DNA of 64,000 nucleotides, from NCBI GenBank assembly GCA_024345305.1, contig BRON01000003.1, positions 1,364,001 to 1,428,000 on the forward strand. Direction: 5' to 3'. Below are positions 46,068-57,800 of this stretch, piece after piece; the stretch's first letter is position 1, and the number at the start of each line of letters is the position of its first letter. The DNA comes from Mrakia gelida (lineage: Eukaryota > Basidiomycota > Tremellomycetes > Cystofilobasidiales > Mrakiaceae). Under the pieces are notes generated by a model that ran no database searches, had not been told where the DNA came from, and worked only from the letters and a program-made list of their open reading frames with translations. The translations under genes were made by a program, and so were the position numbers.

Positions 46068-48505
46068 CTATGGATCAGATCCAACGGCCGAGACCGGCTC
46101 TCCCGTTTCTAAATCAACGACCTTCTTCCCGTCCGCGAGTTCCCACCCTCCCTGGATCTCGGCGAGTTCGAGCATCACGGCCTGAGAGCGTGAAAAAAAC
46201 AGGCGGAGGGGATTCAGTTTGAGAGCGCAAGGACGTCGTTTCGGGGTCGAGTCACTCACGTATGTATATGCGTCGAGCTGATCGTCTGTTATCACCCTCC
46301 TCGCCATCTCCCTTCCAGCCAGAGCGATCCTCCTCGCCTCGATGGGCGAGCGTTGAGCCCACTCGATCTTCTCGTAGAGGTCGGAGAGATCGGGGAGGAC
46401 GGGGACGTAGTGGACGTACTGCGAGAGAGACGGAAGGAGGGAGGGGTTCGAAATCAGTTCGGGAAGACAAAGGAGGGGAGGGCGAAGAGAAGAGGGAGAC
46501 GAACAGGTTTCAACCAAGGAGTGAAGAACTCCTGCCAGATGGTGGACTTGAAGACGAGAGATCCGCCCATGAGAAGACCGATGAACCGACCTGAGAAGGT
46601 GTTTCCGTCCTGCGAGAAGTGGGGTTGAAGGGTCAGTTGAGGGTCGCGATTTCGAACGAGAGAGAGGGAGCGGAAAAGGAGAGACGAACGATGTCGAAGA
46701 GATACTTGTACTGATAAGCGTGTTGCCAGCTCAGTTTCTCGCCGAGGGGGTACTGCGAAAGCGATGAGAGAAGTGACGAAGTCAGACTCGACGAGGCGAA
46801 GAGCGAGCAGAGCGCGACGAAAACTCACCTCCTTCTCCATCTGATCGCACGCCTCGTTGCAATACACGTATCGCGTAAACTTGGCGTCGATCATGTCCGG
46901 TCGAGCGTTGGCGAGATCCAGGAGTCGAGTTCTCTGCATGTGGTGGTAGTTCTTACCGTGAACGGCTCCTCCGCTCGACGAACCTCGCCAGTAAAGGATC
47001 TCGGTCTTCTCGTCCCAAGGGATCGTATCCGGATCATCGTAGGGCTCCTTGGGTCCCCACCACTCTCGGTGGTAGTCTGAACGCGCGAAGAGATGTCGAA
47101 GCGGAGAGAGGAGAAGAAGCACGAGGAAAGGGAGAAGATGGTCAGCGACGCGTCTCGAGAGTTGAGGCGAAGAACGACGCGAGACTGACAGTAAGGGCTC
47201 GGGGTGAGGATATCGGCGAAGCAGGGAGAGATCTTGGTTTGAGAGATGACGGGTCGAAGATCGGTCGTGAATCCCTGAGAGACAGCAGAGATCAAGAACG
47301 CGTCCTCCTTGTTCGTCGCCTCGAAAAGTCCGGTGTCCGAGTTCGGATAAACGCAGTGGCCTTCGTCCTCGAAGAACTCTGCTGACGGATCCGGATTGAG
47401 GAAGTAGGGATGGGTGTCGGTGAGATTCCAAGCTCGGGAGCGAGCGTCTGGCGAGCGAACGTTGAAAACCACACGAGGTTCGTCTTGGTAGCTGAAAGAA
47501 GTTCGAAGGCGAGGTCAGTCGCTGAGTCGACTTGAAAAGGAGATCCAACTCACTTGAAGATGGCGTCGAACGAAGGAATGTCTGCGGCGAATTTGTTCAT
47601 GATGTCCTCCCATCTGGCGAAGGCAAGAAAGAAGGAAGGTGAGCCTTGAAGACGCGTCGAAGAGGAATGAAGACGAGGCGACGCGTACATCATGTCGAAA
47701 GGTCCTTCAGCGCTCGTTCTCCGAACTCGACCGTCTCTCGACTCGTAGGCGAACATCTGAGTTCCTCCAGCCTCGACGAGAGCCTTGTCCTGACGAGTGA
47801 AGAGAGCAAAGAAGGTCAGCTTCGGTCGAGAGACGGGCGAGAGACGAGCGAGATCGTTCAACGGACGAGAACGACGAACCTGCTCTATGGTTTTCCGGAT
47901 ATGATAAGGAGACCGCAAATCGTAGAAGGGTTTGAAGTCGTTGTAGATCTGGATACGATTAAGGAGGGATGCGAGTCAGCTTCGAGCTCTTGAAAGGCAT
48001 TCGACGACGAACGGAGGGACGAGAAAGAGAGGTTCCTTGAACTGACCTGATCGTACTCGTCCACGAGCAATCCCCTCGACGACACCCACTCAAACCACTT
48101 ATCGAACCCCCTCGGCGTCTTCCTCCCCGTCTTGAGCTCGTACCGAGCCGTCGCTTGTCTCAGCGTCGTCGACTGGCGCTCGTACAGGGCGTCGACTCCA
48201 AAACGAGCCAGCCCCTCGGGAGTCATGTCCCATTCGGACCTCGCTGGATCTTCTCCATCGTGAGACGAAAAGGGTGACCATCCTGCAGGACCGTGTGGAG
48301 GATGAGTCCAGAACTTGAAGACGAGGACGATGAAGGCGATGTGAAGGAGGGCGAGGTAGATGAGAGGAGCCTGGTTTCGAAGGTTGAGGAGCCGCCGACG
48401 AGGTCCTGAGGGGCGAGTTGAGGTGGGAGTGCGGGAGGGGAGTTCGAGGTCGTCTATGGGTGTGTAGTTCGACTTGGGAAGGATGGAGGAGAGGAAGCGG
48501 GACAT
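46068..48505 (-). CDS. GT90 / CAP10-family glycosyltransferase, type II membrane protein
   Basis: CAP10-type Golgi/ER glycosyltransferase, the family that includes cryptococcal capsule xylosyltransferases and animal protein O-glucosyltransferases. The start at 48505 (MSRFLSSILPKSNYTPIDDL) is followed by one membrane anchor near residues 45-66 (APLIYLALLHIAFIVLVFKF), giving a type II topology. Conserved luminal parts: GFDKWFEWVSSRGLLVDEYD, WEDIMNKFAADIPSF, NVRSPDARSRAWNLTD, ILYWRGSSSGGAVHGKNYHH, then the signature KYLFDIDGNTFSGRFIGLLM and SLVFKSTIWQEFFTPWLKPY, and HYVPVLPDLSDLYEKIEWAQ. About nine introns. The sugar and acceptor are unknown; a cell-wall or capsule-type glycan is the family-based guess. 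The 5' UTR probably contains an intron ending just before the ATG. Confidence 0.88.
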
Positions 48506-49111
48506 GGGGGGAGGGAGGAAGGGCGGGAGAGCTGCAGGAAAAGGGAAGGGAAGGAGAAGAGGTCAGCTCGCACGTTTGGGTAAAGAAGTCTCCGAGACGG
48601 CAATGTGGCAGATTTTGGAACAGTAGAGTTTCTCCGATAAGCCTCGGAAACTGGAGCCGCTGTCTAGACCAGCACTGGAAAAATGCGAGGACCTTTTGAG
48701 CTCGTACAGCTCGAAGGAGCTTGAGGTCGAGCTCACGATCCTTGACCGAAGGAGGAGAGACTCACAGCAGTCGATTCCGACCGTTTCCGTTCGAGATGGA
48801 GCAGTAGAGCCGAGGTTTTCGCGAGAGCCGAGATGAGGTAGCCGGCCAGTAGTTGAGGGTACGCCTTCTTCGTCGCTGGATGAGAGTGAGAGGGTGAAGG
48901 CAAAACGAACGTCCTTCTCGGTCACCCCGATTCGCGACAGAAGCGCCCCTCGAAAAACGTCGTCATTCCATGCAGATTTGCCTCAATGAGAAGTCGAGAA
49001 GGATCCGCGCGCAAGCCCACTCGACGCAGAAGAAAGGTCGGAGTGGTCATTTGATCGATACATCATTTGATCGATAATACAAGAAGGCGAAAAAGCGCCA
49101 GACGAACGATC
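48506..49111. promoter_or_regulatory. Promoter and leader of the GT90 gene; 3' side of the MARCH5-like gene
   Basis: About 600 bp. On the minus strand a 5'-UTR intron is likely (branch-like GCTGACC and acceptor CTGCAG near 48530-48560, donor GTGAGC near 48738). No other gene is supported. Confidence 0.45.
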
Positions 49112-51096
49112 TCATCTTCGTTCGTCTCTCCCGACAACTCGTCTCGTCTTGACCTGCTTGAGCTTGAGGGAGCGATGTCTGCGAGACGAAAGATACACGA
49201 GAGTGAGCATCGAGTACACTCAACCGACGAGAAGGAACGGCTTGACTTACAGCAGCGTCAACGAGCTGGCGACAGGAAAGAAAGACGACGCGTCGAGTCA
49301 GCGAGTCCGCTGGTCCTTCCTCTCGTACTACTCTTACCACCACCACCACCTCACCAAAATATACAAGTACTCACTCTTTCACCAGCAAAATCCCAAACGC
49401 TCCCAGCAAAGCTCTCCACCAGACCGGATCCCTCGCGAACCCAACCTTCACCCTCCCCAACCCAACTCTCGTCACCACCACGCTCGAAGCCATTCCCATT
49501 CCCAGCACAACCCGAAGTCCTCCACTGTATCGACTGAGCCACATCAGGCCCGAGGAAGCGAACGCAGCGAGGAACGGCATGAGAACGACCGCGCCGATTC
49601 GTTTCTTCGCCGAGTCGCGAGACGAGGCGAGCAGAAGACGTTCAGCTTGGTCTTCGTCTTCGTTGTCAGGGTCGAGGAGGAGGTGAGGGTTTGGGTTATC
49701 AAGAGGGTGGGGTGGAGGTGGTGGAGCTGCAGATAAGGTGAGAGCAAGGGGAGGAGAAGAAGAGTGGGAGTGAGCGGGCGAAAGCGAGCGACGAACAACG
49801 AAGGGGAGGGATGCTGACGACGGAAGGCTGCCAAAGCTTCAGCTGCGAGTCCTCCAAGGATGAGATTATCGTTGCGTGGTGGTGGAAGAGGAGGCTGTTC
49901 TACTCCTCCTCCTAGAACAGGCGGACGGACGAGGGATCCGAGAGTCGCGTCGAACATTCGTTTGCGACCTTGTGCTGCACGAGGTCCGAAGAAAAAACGC
50001 GAGTGGTCAGTTGCGATTGAAGGAGATGTATAGGATTCGCGCACGAAGGTTCGTTCACTCACAGTAAGCGTACTTGAGGAAAGGAAGAAGCAAAATCGTG
50101 AGCCCTGGTCCGGGAGGCCAAAGTCCTCGTCCGGAGAAGAGAGCAAGAGTGTTGGGGAGAGCTTGCCGATAGGAGGGATACTGAGAGGACCGAAAAGTAG
50201 GGATGATGACCATGGGGAGGAAGACGGCTCCAAAGGAGAAGCTGTTGGAGAAGGAGAAGGAAGCGGCTTCAGTTGAGTTCGAGGAGAGAGCACAAAAGAA
50301 ACGAGCGACTCACAGCAAGAGATCGGCGATCGTTCCATGTTCCTGCAGAAGATCGGGACCCATTGACATCGTGATGAGGGCTACGGGCTATTCGGCGAAG
50401 CAGAAGATGGGAAGGAGTCAGTCAGCGTTGAGTTCGACGCGTCGACGAGGAGAGCAGAGCGGGACGAACGATGATTCGCAGTCCCCACTCGGTCCAGTGA
50501 GGCCACAGGTCTCGTCCCAGGCTACCGACGATCAGTCTCACTTGAGGGCCAAGGACCATTCGAAGCGTCTGGAACCCAATTCTCGTAGCGAACACCCAAG
50601 CTGGGGAGGGAAGCAGTTAGTGGGCGACGAGAGGCGTCGAACGAGACCCTTGGTGAGGGAATTTAGCTCACAGAGTTCGTAAGCGACCCTACAAGACATC
50701 GTGACTAGTCGATCTCCGGCGTCGAGAACCTGGAACAGAGCGCTCCTGTCCTGAAGAATCGAAAGAAGAGGTCAGCACTTCGAGATGACGACGTGGAGGG
50801 AGGGAGGGAGGGTCAGAAACTGACCTCTGTGATTCGGTAGACCTCTCGACACTGTGGGCACTTAACCTCCGACGTATGGTCCTGTTTTGACGCGATCCAA
50901 ACGAGGAGACAGTGCTCGTGGGCGACGAGAGAGCATTTGCTGAAGGCGAGAGAAGGAGGCGTGAGAGGTGAGCTTCGACGTTTGCGATCGTTCTCTGACC
51001 TCGTTTGACTCACCAAGGTCTTATCCACCTTCTCGACGGTTCATCATCAGCGAGACATATCCAGCATTCTTGATCCGAATCAAAGGGAGCGTCCAT
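49112..51096 (-). CDS. MARCH5-like RING-CH E3 ubiquitin ligase, multi-pass membrane protein
   Basis: Start at 51096: MDAPFDSDQECWICLADDEP. The RING-CH (C4HC3) finger is complete: CWIC, then RPCKCSLVAHEHCLLVWI, and VKCPQCREVY. After it comes a membrane part in the MARCH5 arrangement: LFQVLDAGDRLVTMSCRVAY, SFGAVFLPMVIIPTFRSSQ, KKRIGAVVLMPFLAAFASSG then LMWLSRYSGG, and WWRALLGAFGILLVKDSLTL ending in the basic tail LHRSLKLKQVKTRRVV. Animal MARCH5 resides in the mitochondrial outer membrane and has the same late helix plus basic tail. An acidic, proline-rich linker lies before the third helix. The last two coding exons are short and were joined by frame and homology, ending at TGA 49112-49114. About nine introns. 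Confidence 0.82.
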
Positions 51097-51382
51097 GGCG
51101 AGCGGACGAGAGGGGATGGGAGGGGAGGGAAGGGAGGAAGGTCACGGAGGGGAGGCGAAGAACCAGCGGCGAAAGAAGGATATTCCTGAGCTTGATTTTT
51201 GCTTTGAGAGTAATAAGTGACTGAGCGGACGACCCAGATACGATGCTCGAGTGGTCTTGCTAAGAGGTGCTGATGGTTGAGCGTCAAACGAGGTCAGCTC
51301 GAGGACTGGCGAAATCGTTGAGCTTTGCGTTCCTTCCTCCCCCTTCTCGCTCCCAACGCTCAACAACCTCCAAATCCCCACA
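51097..51382. promoter_or_regulatory. Bidirectional promoter, MARCH5-like / TGS1
   Basis: 286 bp between divergent starts; pyrimidine-rich leader before the TGS1 ATG. Confidence 0.4.
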
Positions 51383-52770
51383 ATGGCTCGATCACGACAG
51401 AAAACGTCCTCTTCCCTCTTCGCTGCTCTCCCTACGGAGCTCAGATCAACCTTCGCAGCGAACGTAGCAGCAACCAAATTCGTCCCTCCTCCCGCTCCCA
51501 TCCCTTCCTCTTCAACCTCGTCCTCCTCCGCGCCTTCCGCCTCCGTCCCCGCTCCAGCAGGACCATCAACTCCTTCAACATCAACAGAGACATCTCAAGT
51601 TCCCCAGAAGCGAGCTCGAGCCGAGGAGGAGGTTCAGTCGGTCGTTGTGAAGAGGAGGAGAGCTTGGACGGAGGAGGAGGGAAGCACCCATCCTTGGGAC
51701 TGCACGGGTATGGTTCAGAGGCATACCAAGCTTAAGAACGTACCAGAGGAGCTCAAGAAGTGTAAGCCGTCACTCATTACATCCTGGGAAGCACCCGGAA
51801 AGGTCATGGCGAGAGGAATGAGGTATGGATCTCGAGCTCGAGCTCACCTTCGCGACTTTCCTCCTTCCCAGACTTCTACCAACGAACTCGTCTCTTCTCC
51901 CTCTACAACGAGCTGCCCATGCTTCTCGACACCGAAGGATGGTATTCGGTCACTCCCGAACGAATCGCCATCCAGATCGCTGAGAGATTGAGATGCGGAA
52001 GTGAGTTTGAACGTCCTCCTCCTTCTCGCGAGAATCTCGAGTTGAGCTCGAACTCATCCGCCTCTCCTCCCCTTCGTCTTCTTCTCAGCCGTCCTGGACG
52101 CCTTCTCTGGAGTAGGAGGGAACGCCATCGCCTTCGCTCAGACCTGTGAACGAGGTCAGTCCCTTCTCCTTACCCTACCATCTATCTTTCTCGCGTCCTT
52201 TCGACCAAGCTCACTCGAACGTCGCGCTCGCCCCTTCCTCCCATCTCAGTCATCGCCCTCGACACCTCTCCCACCCGCCTAGCCCTCGCCCGACACAACG
52301 CTCTCCAATACGGCGTCGCAGACCGAATCGAGTTCATCCTCTGCGACTTCGTCTCCTTCGCCAAATCCCTCTCCTCCTCCCAATCCACCTCCTCCTCCAA
52401 ACCTCTCAACGGAATCGACGTCGTCTTCCTCTCTCCACCCTGGGGAGGGATCTCCTACCTCACCTTCGGAACCCCTTCCTCCACTCCTACCACCAACACC
52501 GTCGAAGAAGACCCGATGAATTCCCCATCGCCAGCAGCTCCTCCGTACCCGCTCTCAGCGATCCAACCGCTGCACGGGAAGGAGTTGTTCGACCTTGCGA
52601 GGACGATCACGGATGATATCGCGTACTACCTGCCGAGGAATACGGATCTGGAGGAGATTGCTGGGCTTTGTAAGGAGGGAGAGACTGTGGAGGTCGAGGA
52701 GGAGTGGATGGGGAGTAAGTTGAAGGCGTTGACGTGTTTGTATGGGTCGTTGGCGAAGAAGCAGGAGTAG
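51383..52770 (+). CDS. TGS1: TGS1, snRNA/snoRNA cap trimethylguanosine synthase
   Basis: Converts the m7G cap of snRNAs and snoRNAs to the 2,2,7-trimethyl cap in the nucleolus/Cajal region. Order: Ser/Pro-rich basic N-terminus with a bipartite nuclear-signal-like stretch (QKRARAEEE, VKRRRAWTEE), then HPWDCTGMVQRHTKLKNVPE, YFYQRTRLFSLYNELPMLLD, GWYSVTPERIAIQIAERLRC, the SAM motif TVLDAFSGVGGNAIAFAQ, VIALDTSPTRLALARHNALQ, DRIEFILCDFVSFAK, and the catalytic SPPWGG with the cap-stacking tryptophan. The C-terminal LFDLARTITDDIAYYLPRNT is also conserved. A serine/proline insert follows SPPWGGISYLTFGTP. Four exons. Assignment is firm. Confidence 0.93.
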
Positions 52771-53195
52771 GACGGAGAGAGGGAGGGGAGGTCTTTGCTA
52801 GCTGGTGAGTAATGAAGATCGATGGACTTTTGAGTCTGCCTCATTGTGCCGGGACATCGGGAGATTGGAGAAGAGAAGAGAAGGAGACGAGACGAAACGA
52901 GACGAGACGCGTCGACTTTTCGACGTCGCGACGCTCTTTTCCCTCCCAACTCCGTGCTCCTCCTTTCCCAACCCGGCCGACCTCCCTCCACCTTTTTTTG
53001 CGTGCGTGCTCCTCCTCAAGGCCTCTGCCAAGCCTTCGCTCTTCTCCGCCTGTCAAACCTCAGTTCGATGCTGTTCGATGTGAACAACGAGTCGAAGGCA
53101 AGCGTGGGCGCTTTCCCTTCCTGCCGAGCTCGAATTTCCTTCCATTCGTTCTGCTGGCACTTCTGCCTTTCGACCCTCTAACCACGACTTCGAAG
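52771..53195. promoter_or_regulatory. Intergenic region between TGS1 and the F-box-like gene
   Basis: 425 bp with a GACGCGTC palindrome near 52905. No gene is supported. It is probably the TGS1 3' UTR and the promoter of the next gene. Confidence 0.4.
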
Positions 53196-54757
53196 ATGAT
53201 GTGAGTATGTCTGACCTGTCTATCAAACATCTTCCTCGCTTCCTTCGTCCTCAAACCTTCAAATTCTTGCTTCTTCGAGTTGAGCTCGAGCTCACCTCTT
53301 TTCCCTCCCTCCCTCCGCTTTCCATTCAGCCCTGCCCTTCCGTTCGACGTCCAAAGGCTCATCATCCTCCAAGCTGCTGGATCCTTCGAGTTCTGCCCTC
53401 ACAATATCTGGAGCTCGCGGACCAGAGCGCTCGGACTCGTCGAGCTCGCTTTGGTCAACAAAGATTGGAAGGTGACTAGCCAAAAGCTCCTCCTCCCCTC
53501 CGTCCGAGATCATCGTTCCCTCGCTGACCCTCTTTGCTTTGCGTCGTCTCTATCTGTCTCTTCAGGACGTGATCTACCCCATCATCTACTCCTCAGTAAA
53601 CTACAACTACGACGCCAAGAAATCCGACGTCAACCTTCTCAGCAGAACCCTCGCCGACTCCCCTTCCATCAGACAGCTCGTTCAGTCGCTTCGAGTCGAG
53701 GGATGGGACTGGCACACCTTCAACCTCGTTCCCAACCTTCGGTTCTTCGAATGCCTCGGTCACGTCTTCCCAGAGGACGAAACGGTCGAGACGATGGACG
53801 TCAAGCTCAAGCTAAAGACGCTGAAGGTCAGCCCTTTCTGGCAAGGAGCTTGGTCCTGCCCTTGCGATGGGAGCAGTTGCGAGGTTTTCGACGACTTCGA
53901 GAAGTGTGTGGATCCGAGCGAGCTTCAGTGAGTCGACTTGAAAACTCTTAATCTTTCGAAAAACATGAACTGACGAGCGTTCGTTCTTTCCTCTCCTCGG
54001 GACTCGTCTCCCAAACAGCACCCTCGTCGTCGATCTGAGCATGAACGACCCCTTCTACAACATCCCCGCCTTCGTCATCTTCCCTACCGTCCCCCTTCCC
54101 TCCCTCAAAACCGTCCTCATCTTCCACACCCTCACCTTCAACAACGACGACGGTCCTCTCCCTCACCTCTACTACTTCCTCAAACGCTTCGGTCCAACCC
54201 TCCTCCACCTCTCCCTTCACGAAGTCACCGATAACGGAGCTCAGCCAGAAGGCTCCGTCCTCCCTTACGAACTCTTCGCTGCCGTTCCCAACCTCCTTAC
54301 TCTCACCATCAGCGGAACTCCTGTCGCTGCCGACGACTTTCAAGAAGGTCATCCGAAGCTCGAGGAGATCATCGTTGGACGAGAGCTCGGTCCTTGGACC
54401 CCCGAAGGGATCTCAGACGAGGAAGCACCGGAACCTGGGTGGATGGATCAGGAGGAAGCGAAGGCGGTGGAGATGATTCTGGTGGGGGCGAAGGCTGCTG
54501 AAGGAGGTGCGACGAACGCGTACCCTCGAATGAAGACGATCCGGATGAGCCACGTTTTGTTCGATGCGGAGGAGGAGACGGATTTGCGGTACGAGGATGA
54601 GGAGTATGAGGATGATGACGATGAAGAGGTGTATGAGGGGATGGTGGGAGAGTTGTGCGCGAAGGTTCAGGCGATGGGGTGGGAGTTGAGAGACGCGAAG
54701 GGGAGGACGTGGGAGGAGGCTGGGTGTTTGAACGATAGAGTCGTAGGACATTGGTGA
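53196..54757 (+). CDS. F-box-like protein
   Basis: The start is set by a tiny first exon at 53196-53200 (ATGAT), spliced to CCTGCCCTTCC to give MIPALPFDVQRLIILQAAGS. The N-terminal LPFDVQRLIIL plus LVELALVNKDWKDVIYPIIY is an F-box-like pattern as found in fungal SCF adaptor candidates. The rest resembles irregular leucine-rich repeats (SIRQLVQSLRVEGW, PNLRFFECLG, LPSLKTVLIFHTL, PTLLHLSLHEVTD, VPNLLTLTISGTP), then an acidic region (EYEDDDDEEVYE) and the end LNDRVVGHW. It contains CPCDGSSCEVFDDFEKCVDP, a small cysteine cluster in the middle. A substrate-adaptor role is inferred from the fold only. Four exons. Confidence 0.72.
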
Positions 54758-54834
54758 GGCTTTACGTGTTTCTACGTTTGATGTATTCGTAATTAAGTAG
54801 AGCATCATCGCAATCGATCAGAAGACTATGTAGA
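54758..54834. other. Very short convergent spacer
   Basis: 77 bp separate two stop codons of converging genes, so their 3' UTRs must overlap. Confidence 0.5.
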
Positions 54835-57800
54835 CTACGCGTCAACTCCCACCTCCTCCCCTTCCCAACCTCCCCACCCGTTCCCCGTCGGCGTCCCAAC
54901 AACGAACGTCGATCGCCCCGAGAGAGGCAAGATCTCTATGCGCTGAGCCGCGTTGACGAGGTACGTTTCCGACGATGCGATGGCGTGTTGAGGTATCGAC
55001 GGCGAAGGTGCTGGTTGAACGCTGACTCGAGGCAGGAAGAGGGATCCATGATGCACTGGGATGAGAGTGAAGGTCGAGGAGAAGGATTTGTCGTCCTGGA
55101 AGGTGAGAACAGAGGAAATAGAAGTGAAAATAGAAGGAGGAGAGAGTCAGTGAGGAACAACGAAAGGAGAAGGACGACGCGTCGAAGAGGTCGGTGTCGA
55201 GTAGACTCACCTTAGCCATGAACGTTCCCTTCTTCCTTCCGCTGACGAGCCAATGCTCGAATTCTGCTCCAAGATCATACGACAAGAGGATCTCCTCGGG
55301 TTTGGGACCTCCGGACCAGCGAGAAGAGCAAGCGATGGACATGACGACGGTGAGAGGTTGACCGACGCTGTATGGCCCGGCTGTCGAGATCGAGAGTCGG
55401 ACGGCGGAGAGAACCTGAGAGGAAGAAGTGAGAATAAGGCGGAGAGGAAGAAGCATGAGCGATGGTGGAGACGAAGACGGCAGAGGAGAAGAGTCGGCGA
55501 GATCAGGCTCACCTGACGAAGAGGCACGTCGACTGGGATCTCCAGCGTCCGCCAGGGAAGATCGGCTCCAGAGAAAGGGGCTTCGTACTCGTCCACGATC
55601 TGGGCAACAGTTGAAGAAGGGCCTCGTCAGTGGACGCTCCGAAGAAGACGAGCGTGCGAGAATGAAGAGAACGACGACTCACCTCGACAGCTTTCCTCCA
55701 AGCCACCTGCAACGCTCCCTCGATCTTCTCGTCCAAACCCAAACCCTTCACCACTCTCTGAAGATCAGGATCCTCGACCTCTGGGATCTCCAACAGTCCC
55801 GAAGCGAGGAATCGAGTCTCCCATCCGTCGACGGACTGGATGCTGTCGACGACGGTTTTGAGGAGCCAGGACTCTTGATCGAGGAGGTTGGAGGTCTCGA
55901 TGAGAGGGTGGAGGAGAGATTTGATGGTTTCGCGTAGTTCTGCGCGCAAGAAAAAGGACGAGAAGCCAGTTAGATAACGTCAAAGCTCGGAGAACGAGGA
56001 TAACGCGACTCACCTTCCGCGAGGGTTCGATAGCTGACTGTGAGACGAAGTGGGTCGTGTTCTATTCCCTTGGCGGCGTCCTCCTTCAGTAACAGTCGGA
56101 AGAGGAACGAAGCAGGCATCCGAGGAGAGACGTTCTGAAAAGGGAAAGCGCGTCGAAGTCAGCGCGAGACGAGTCGAGGGGAAGCAGCAAGCAGCTCGAC
56201 GGAACCAACTCACTGTAGCAGGACTTGAGGCGTCTCGAGCAGTCTGAATATCGATCGTCGATTCAGCACCAGCGAGGGAAGCGGACTGGATCCGGATGTG
56301 GTGGAAACCGTCCGACGAGAGGGTGAACTTCGAGAAGAGGCTGTTCGACGAAGAGACTCGACTTGTCAGAGCTTGAAACGATAGTCACGTCTCCTCAAGA
56401 TGCTTGAGAAACTTCTGAACTCACCACTCCTCCCTGAATATATCCTGAACGTTCACCGCCAGCGGTAACGCGAGAACCAGCTCCCTCGTCTTCCTGAACG
56501 CTCGTTTCTGGTTCGGTCGTTTGTCCGTCCAGTAGTCGATGCTGATTCGAACCTGGGATGAGGAGGTAAAATGATAAAGAGGGTGTCAGTTCGGGAAGTG
56601 GAAAGGAAGAGAGAGAAGGAAGAGTAAGCTCACCTCGACGCCCGTCCCGCTGGGAGAGCCTCGATATGGGAAGGAGAGAACGATCGTCGAGTTCGGTGAG
56701 AGTCCTTCGAGCGTCAGGGATTCCGAATCGGATTCGGATATCTTGGCATCTATGCAAAGGAAGAGGGATAGTCAGCGTCGAAGTCGAGTCAAAGAGATGA
56801 GGAGAGAAGGCAGCGACGCGTCGAAACTCACCTCCCGAGAGAACAGTCGCCTCGGTCACCTCGAACGAGAGCTCGTCGTCTGGGATCCTTAACGAAACCA
56901 AAGCCTTGTTGACGGTGTTGCGTCCCGTCGTGATCTCCATTAGGATAACGGGCTGTGAGTCAAGTCGAACTGGAGAGCGAAGACGATGGGAAGTCAGATC
57001 GACGAATCGAACGCGGAGAAGGACCAGGAAATCGACGAGACGTACGTTCCAGAGGTAGCAAGACCTTCGCGTTCAAAGCGTTTCGATCCTTGGGTATCCG
57101 GAGAACGGGAAGTGAAGGAGTGAAGGAAAAGGCTGGTGCTGTGGGAGGGAGTTTCGGAGGAAGCCACGAGTAGTGGAATGCGACTCGAGAGATCCGGACC
57201 TGGGAGGTCTCGAGGGTGAAGAGACCAGCGACAGGCATCTGAGAACGGCGAGGAAGAGGCTGATGAGCTTTGAGACGGCGAGAAGGAAGAGCGCGGAGAC
57301 AGACGAACCGGGCAGAACACCTCAACGACGTTTTCGCCAGCCTTGAGCTCGGTCTTCCCAGAAGTGAACCAGAGCTGCTCGAGTTCACGACCTGAGAGGC
57401 AAGCTCGGACGTCATCGACCACGACGGTCTGTGAGCCGAAGAAGAAGTGAGGTCAGTCAAAGTCGACGTCGCGAAGAAAGAGAGGAAAAGCAAGCTCACG
57501 CAGGGAAGATGGTTCGACACCAGCAGCTTGAAAGCACATCCGTCCTCCTCTCCAGCGGGAAGAGCTCGTTCCGACTGAGGTTTGATCGAGAACACACCGT
57601 GTGCGTGAGTCGAGAACTCTGGAGGAACAATAATTACGAACGGTCGAGTCAGCGCCAAGTTTCGTCCCTCCATTCCTCTCTCGGAGACTCACCTTTATCC
57701 AATACCTGCCCAGCCCCTCTCAGTCCATCCACAAACTCTCTCAGCTCGCCGTTCCCGACCGCATCCTCGTCCTCCCCGTCCTTCGCTTCCATCTCCCAAC

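Noticed and set aside
48563..48925. Minus-strand open frame upstream of GT90 as a small gene.
   Set aside because: It overlaps a probable 5'-UTR intron and leader of GT90 and shows no recognisable motif.
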